Assembly: GCF_003614925.1 (NCBI RefSeq)
Contig: NZ_QYLP01000037.1
Coordinates: 57,748 to 121,747 of the forward strand
Direction: 5' to 3'
Length of the DNA: 64,000 nt
Origin: Arthrobacter celericrescens
Lineage (GTDB): Bacteria > Actinomycetota > Actinomycetes > Actinomycetales > Micrococcaceae
Position 1 is the first letter of the stretch, and each line of letters begins with the position of its first letter. Below, in pieces: positions 60,756 to 64,000 of this stretch. The notes under the pieces are model-generated. The model saw nothing but the letters and a program-made list of their open reading frames with translations. It was not told where the DNA came from and made no database searches. The position numbers and the translations under genes are program-made.

Positions 60756-61667
60756 TTACACCTTCAGGTATCGGCGGAGGGTTAGCAAGGAGGCGATCCC
60801 CGCCAGTCCGCCGCCGAGGGCGATCAGGACGGGCGCGACAACGAGCACTTGGGCGGAGGAAATGAACGGGGTGTTCAGGAACTGCCGCGACAGGTCGCCG
60901 TTGAGCCAGAGGGTCACGAGCCACAAGGTACCGGAAGCCAGGAGCGCTCCGATCACAGCCGCGATCACGCCTTCGAGGATGAACGGCAGCTGGATGACGG
61001 TCTTGGAGGCGCCGACCAGCCGCATGATCCCGGTCTCCCGGCGCCGGCTGAACGCCGACAGCCTGATGGTGGTGGTGATGAGCAGCACCGCGCAGACGAT
61101 CATGACGACGGCGATCCCCATGGCAACCACGGAGGCCCCGTTCATCCAGACGAAGATCCGCTCAAGCACCTGCCGCTGGTCACTGACCGTCTCCACGCCC
61201 GGCTGGGAGGCGAAGGTCTCGCTGATGATCTGGTACTTCTCCGGATCCTTCATGTTGATCCGGAAAGACGCCGGGAGCTGGTCCTGGGTCACCGAGTCCA
61301 CGATCGGCGAGTTGGAGAACTGGTCCTTGAAGTGCTGGAACGCCTCAGCCTGGGATTCGAACTGGAAGTCGCTGATGTACTGTTTGACGGCGGGCGACTC
61401 GAGCATCTTGCCCAGGTTCTCCCGCTGTTCGTCGGTGACCGCACCCGATGCGCAGCCGGCCGACGTCGACGACTCGTTGCAGAGGAAGATCGCCACCTGC
61501 ACCTTGTCGTACCAGTAGCCCTTCATCTGGTTGATCTGCATCTGCAGCATGCCGGCGGCGCCGACGAAGGTCAGGGACACGAAGGTCACCAGGATGACGG
61601 AGACCACCATCGACAGGTTGCGGCGCAGGCCGCTGCCGATTTCGCCGAGGATGAATGCGAGCCTCAC
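60756..61667 (-). CDS. ftsX: Cell division protein FtsX
   Basis: A 303-aa ABC permease-like protein with four membrane helices: one near 20-40, then a large extracytoplasmic loop (about 45-165) that contacts the hydrolase, then three helices with the FtsX C-terminal pattern ([39 protein letters not shown]). It transmits ATP hydrolysis by FtsE to the extracellular hydrolase. It overlaps ftsE by four bases. Confidence 0.95.
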   Translation of the reverse strand: MRLAFILGEIGSGLRRNLSMVVSVILVTFVSLTFVGAAGMLQMQINQMKGYWYDKVQVAIFLCNESSTSAGCASGAVTDEQRENLGKMLESPAVKQYISDFQFESQAEAFQHFKDQFSNSPIVDSVTQDQLPASFRINMKDPEKYQIISETFASQPGVETVSDQRQVLERIFVWMNGASVVAMGIAVVMIVCAVLLITTTIRLSAFSRRRETGIMRLVGASKTVIQLPFILEGVIAAVIGALLASGTLWLVTLWLNGDLSRQFLNTPFISSAQVLVVAPVLIALGGGLAGIASLLTLRRYLKV

Positions 61668-62428
61668 TGCTGGCCCCCCGGCGCGCGGTCGAGTTCTTCG
61701 TCGCTGGCGTCCTTGAGGAGGCGGGACTCCCCCACCACCGGGATCATGGACGTATAGAGGGCCTTGGCCTCGTCGCGGACCACCACGCCGTTGCGCAGTT
61801 CCACGACGCGTTTGCGCATTTCGTTCACGATGTCGTCATCGTGGGTGGCCATGACCACGGTGGTTCCGTTCTGGTTGATCTTGTCCAGGACGCCCATGAT
61901 GCCCATCGAGGTGATGGGATCCAGGTTTCCGGTGGGCTCGTCGGCCAGCAGGATGCCGGGCCGGTTGACGACGGCGCGCGCGATTGCGACGCGCTGCTGC
62001 TCGCCGCCGGAGAGTTCGTGGGGCATGCGCTTTTCCTTGCCCTCAAGGCCGACCGTCTTGAGGACCTCGGGCACCGTTTCGCGGATGATGCTCCGGCTCT
62101 TGCCGATGACCTGCATGGCGAAGGCGACGTTGGCGAAGACGTTCTTCTGCGGCAGGAGGCGGAAGTCCTGGAAGACGACGCCGATCCCGCGCCGCAGCCG
62201 GGGCACGCGCCAGCTGGAGATGTTCGCGACGTTCTGGCCGGCGACGTACACGGACCCCGAGGTGGCGCGGTCTTCCTTGAGGATCAGCCGCAGGAAGGTT
62301 GATTTTCCGGACCCGGAGGCGCCGACCAGGAAGGTGAATTCCCCGCGCTCGATCTCGAGGCTGACGTCATCCAGCGCCGGCCTCGCATTGGGGTCGTAAA
62401 CCTTGGTGACGTTCTCAAATCGGATCAT
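61664..62428 (-). CDS. ftsE: Cell division ATP-binding protein FtsE
   Basis: A 254-aa ABC ATPase with Walker [12 protein letters not shown], the FtsE-type [21 protein letters not shown], signature [14 protein letters not shown], Walker [15 protein letters not shown] and switch His in MATHDDD. The ATG at 62428 was chosen over a longer frame because the protein begins at the usual [11 protein letters not shown]. It forms FtsEX with ftsX, which follows with a 4-bp overlap. Confidence 0.95.
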   Translation of the reverse strand: MIRFENVTKVYDPNARPALDDVSLEIERGEFTFLVGASGSGKSTFLRLILKEDRATSGSVYVAGQNVANISSWRVPRLRRGIGVVFQDFRLLPQKNVFANVAFAMQVIGKSRSIIRETVPEVLKTVGLEGKEKRMPHELSGGEQQRVAIARAVVNRPGILLADEPTGNLDPITSMGIMGVLDKINQNGTTVVMATHDDDIVNEMRKRVVELRNGVVVRDEAKALYTSMIPVVGESRLLKDASDEELDRAPGGQQ

Positions 62429-62684
62429 GACTCTTCGGCAACCCCGACGGACACGCCGCATCGCGCGAAGCTCCAACCACCGGTGCGGGGGCTTTTCGTT
62501 TGGGGAAGAGGGGCACCGGCCCTTCGACTATACGCAGGCACTCCCGGCTAGCGCAGGGCTTGCCGGGGCGTGTCGCCGATCCTGAGCCGATCCTGTGCAC
62601 ATCCTGCGCCGGGCCTGCGCAGATCCTGCGGCCATGCTGCGCCGGGCCGGACAGATGCCCGGATCCCCGCCAGGCAGGTCCGGC

Positions 62685-63800
62685 CTACTCCGCGGCGTTG
62701 CGGTTTCCGGTTCGCCAGCGGATGCCGGCGTCGATGAAGTCGTCGATGTCGCCGTCGAGCACGGCCGAGGTGTTGCCGACTTCGTGCTCGGTCCGGAGGT
62801 CCTTGACCATCTGGTACGGGTTGAGCACGTAGGAGCGCATCTGGTCACCCCAGGACGCCTTGACGTCGCCGGCGAGGGCCTTCTTCTCGGCGTCTTCCTG
62901 TTCCTTCTTCAGCAGGAGGAGGCGGGACTGCAGGACCCGCATGGCGGCGGCGCGGTTCTGCAGCTGCGACTTCTCGTTCTGCATCGACACCACGATTCCC
63001 GTGGGGATGTGGGTCAGGCGCACCGCGGAGTCCGTGGTGTTGACGGACTGGCCGCCAGGACCCGAGGAGCGGAAGACGTCCACCCGGATCTCGTTGTCGG
63101 GAATTTCGATCGAGTCGGTCTGCTCGATGAGCGGGATGACCTCGACGGCGGCGAAGGAGGTCTGGCGGCGGCCCTGATTGTCGAACGGGCTGATCCGGAC
63201 CAGGCGGTGCGTACCGGCCTCGACGCTCAGGGTGCCGAAGGCGTACGGGGCCTTGACCTCGAAGGTTGCCGACTTCAGGCCGGCTTCTTCGGCGTATGAC
63301 GTGTCCATGACGGAGGTGGGGTAGCCGTGGCGTTCGGCCCAGCGGAGGTACATGCGCAGCAGCATTTCCGCGAAGTCCGCGGCGTCCACGCCGCCGGCGC
63401 CCGCGCGGATGGTGACTACGGCTTCGCGTTCGTCGTATTCGCCGGAGAGCAGGGTCACGACTTCGAGGTCGGCCAGGGCTTTCCGGATGGATTCGAGTTC
63501 CGTGGCAGCTTCTGCCAGGGAGTCCTGGTCGCCTTCGGACTGACCCAGTTCGACCAGCACCTCGAGGTCGTCGATGCGGCCTGCAAGCTTGTTCAGGCGC
63601 TCCAGCTCGGACTGCCGGTGGGACAGCCTGGACGTGACCTGCTGCGCCGACGCGGGATCGTCCCAGAGGTCCGGCGCCCCGGCCTGCTCGCTCAGCTCGG
63701 CGATCTCAGCCTTGAGCTTTTCGACGTCGGACACCTGCTCGATGGAGGTGTAGGTGGAGCGAAGGGCGCGGATTTCCGCGGAAAAATCAATCTCAGCCAT
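62685..63800 (-). CDS. prfB: Peptide chain release factor 2
   Basis: RF2 recognises UAA and UGA. 371 aa. The tripeptide anticodon SPF is at residues 204-206 ([13 protein letters not shown]) and GGQ at 249-251. The reading frame is continuous from the ATG: there is no in-frame UGA and no programmed +1 frameshift, as is usual in high-GC actinobacteria. A TAGGCT box lies nine bases before the ATG, giving a very short leader. It is followed by ftsE after a 256-bp gap that holds only imperfect CTGCGCCGGGCC repeats near 62600-62650. Confidence 0.96.
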   Translation of the reverse strand: MAEIDFSAEIRALRSTYTSIEQVSDVEKLKAEIAELSEQAGAPDLWDDPASAQQVTSRLSHRQSELERLNKLAGRIDDLEVLVELGQSEGDQDSLAEAATELESIRKALADLEVVTLLSGEYDEREAVVTIRAGAGGVDAADFAEMLLRMYLRWAERHGYPTSVMDTSYAEEAGLKSATFEVKAPYAFGTLSVEAGTHRLVRISPFDNQGRRQTSFAAVEVIPLIEQTDSIEIPDNEIRVDVFRSSGPGGQSVNTTDSAVRLTHIPTGIVVSMQNEKSQLQNRAAAMRVLQSRLLLLKKEQEDAEKKALAGDVKASWGDQMRSYVLNPYQMVKDLRTEHEVGNTSAVLDGDIDDFIDAGIRWRTGNRNAAE

Positions 63801-63916
63801 GGTTGTTCAAGCCTACGCCATCCGAAGGGGCCCGGTGTGGTGCCGGTGCGAGCGTGACGAACCGCGGACGTTCCGCTGGATGGGCCACTGCCGGGCGGGC
63901 GGGCCGCTGCCGGCTA

Positions 63917-64000
63917 GGGCGTGTCTCTTTATTGGCGTAGCCAGATCAGGACTGCGTAGAGTGCGACGCCGGCCCGGTAGGTTTGGGCGAGTTTGTCGTA
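63917..64000 (-). mobile_element. End of an IS5-like insertion sequence (rest outside the window)
   Basis: The sequence starting GGGCGTGTCTCTTTA (from 63917) looks like an IS5-family terminal inverted repeat. It follows directly after CTA, part of the CTAG/YTAR target typical of this family. A transposase C-terminus reads into it. The boundary is estimated by eye. Confidence 0.6.
63929..64000 (-). CDS. IS5-family transposase (C-terminal 23 residues only)
   Basis: The visible end is YDKLAQTYRAGVALYAVLIW followed by LRQ and TAA. This is the usual C-terminal end of IS5/IS427-group DDE transposases (a YdKlA...Y.a...la..liwlr pattern). The N-terminal part and catalytic residues lie outside the window. 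Confidence 0.75.
   Translation of the reverse strand, partial: YDKLAQTYRAGVALYAVLIWLRQ

Noticed and set aside
62429..62684. Gene or RNA in the gap between prfB and ftsE
   Set aside because: Only imperfect CTGCGCCGGGCC-like repeats and short shadow frames are seen; no ribosome binding site or RNA fold stands out.
62685..63800. Programmed +1 frameshift in prfB
   Set aside because: The frame is continuous from ATG to stop with no early in-frame UGA, so no frameshift is needed.

Overview
The window comes from the chromosome of a high-GC actinobacterium. Arthrobacter or a close Micrococcaceae relative fits best, but no database search was possible. The clues are the fused 2-oxoglutarate enzyme Kgd, a Rho factor with a long Arg-rich insert, a SigR/RsrA pair with a typical SigR promoter, a SAM-IV riboswitch (an actinomycete class), the 24-residue ribosomal protein bL37, a prfB gene without a programmed frameshift, many GTG starts, and many genes whose -10 box lies 6-7 nt before the start codon (probable leaderless mRNAs). 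The window is gene-dense. One mobile element is visible, an IS5-like end at the right edge.

1-12.4 kb (all minus strand) is a housekeeping block. It holds argS-lysA-hom-thrC-thrB (arginyl-tRNA synthetase plus the lysine/threonine branch), then rho, then prfA-prmC-tsaC and the start of a WecG/TagA-type glycosyltransferase that runs off the left edge. A 65-nt palindrome lies between rho and prfA.

12.6-17.3 kb (plus) holds two functional pairs. The first is an extracytosolic flavin electron-transfer set: an FMN-binding lipoprotein, an ApbE flavin transferase, and a membrane RnfD/NqrB-like protein fused to a ferredoxin-reductase module. After a tRNA-Arg(CCG) and a strong terminator comes a protealysin-like M4 protease followed by a probable emfourin-type inhibitor.

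17.3-34 kb is mixed. It has an FtrA/GlxA-like AraC regulator with a perfect operator-like inverted repeat facing a 56-aa membrane protein, a WYL regulator, the helicase HrpA, a stand-alone KAS III, an operon of SemiSWEET-flavoprotein-methyltransferase, a TPR-LuxR regulator, a sulfurtransferase-alcohol dehydrogenase-HIT operon, a Cds1-like cysteine desulfhydrase, a metallo-hydrolase and a three-repeat Ig-like protein.

34-40 kb is zinc and metal handling: a Zur-like Fur regulator converges on znuB-znuC-znuA. A perfect 39-bp palindrome with a Zur-box-like core lies just upstream of znuA. Two CNNM/CorC-type membrane proteins follow.

40.5-48 kb contains kgd, an SGNH-fold protein that has lost its catalytic motifs, a DUF4097-PadR operon behind two ATATAT operators, bL37, and the rsrA-sigR thiol-stress switch.

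48-57 kb holds a DoxX-like protein, aroA-rsgA-hisN, the SAM-IV riboswitch with a cysteine desulfurase-like enzyme, a methyltransferase, a DtxR-family regulator, an MFS exporter and a small basic protein.

57-64 kb (minus) holds an HtrA-like protease, the trans-translation pair ssrA and smpB (ssrA preceded by a second SigR-type promoter motif), ftsE-ftsX with an EnvC-like M23 hydrolase, prfB, and the IS5-like transposase end.
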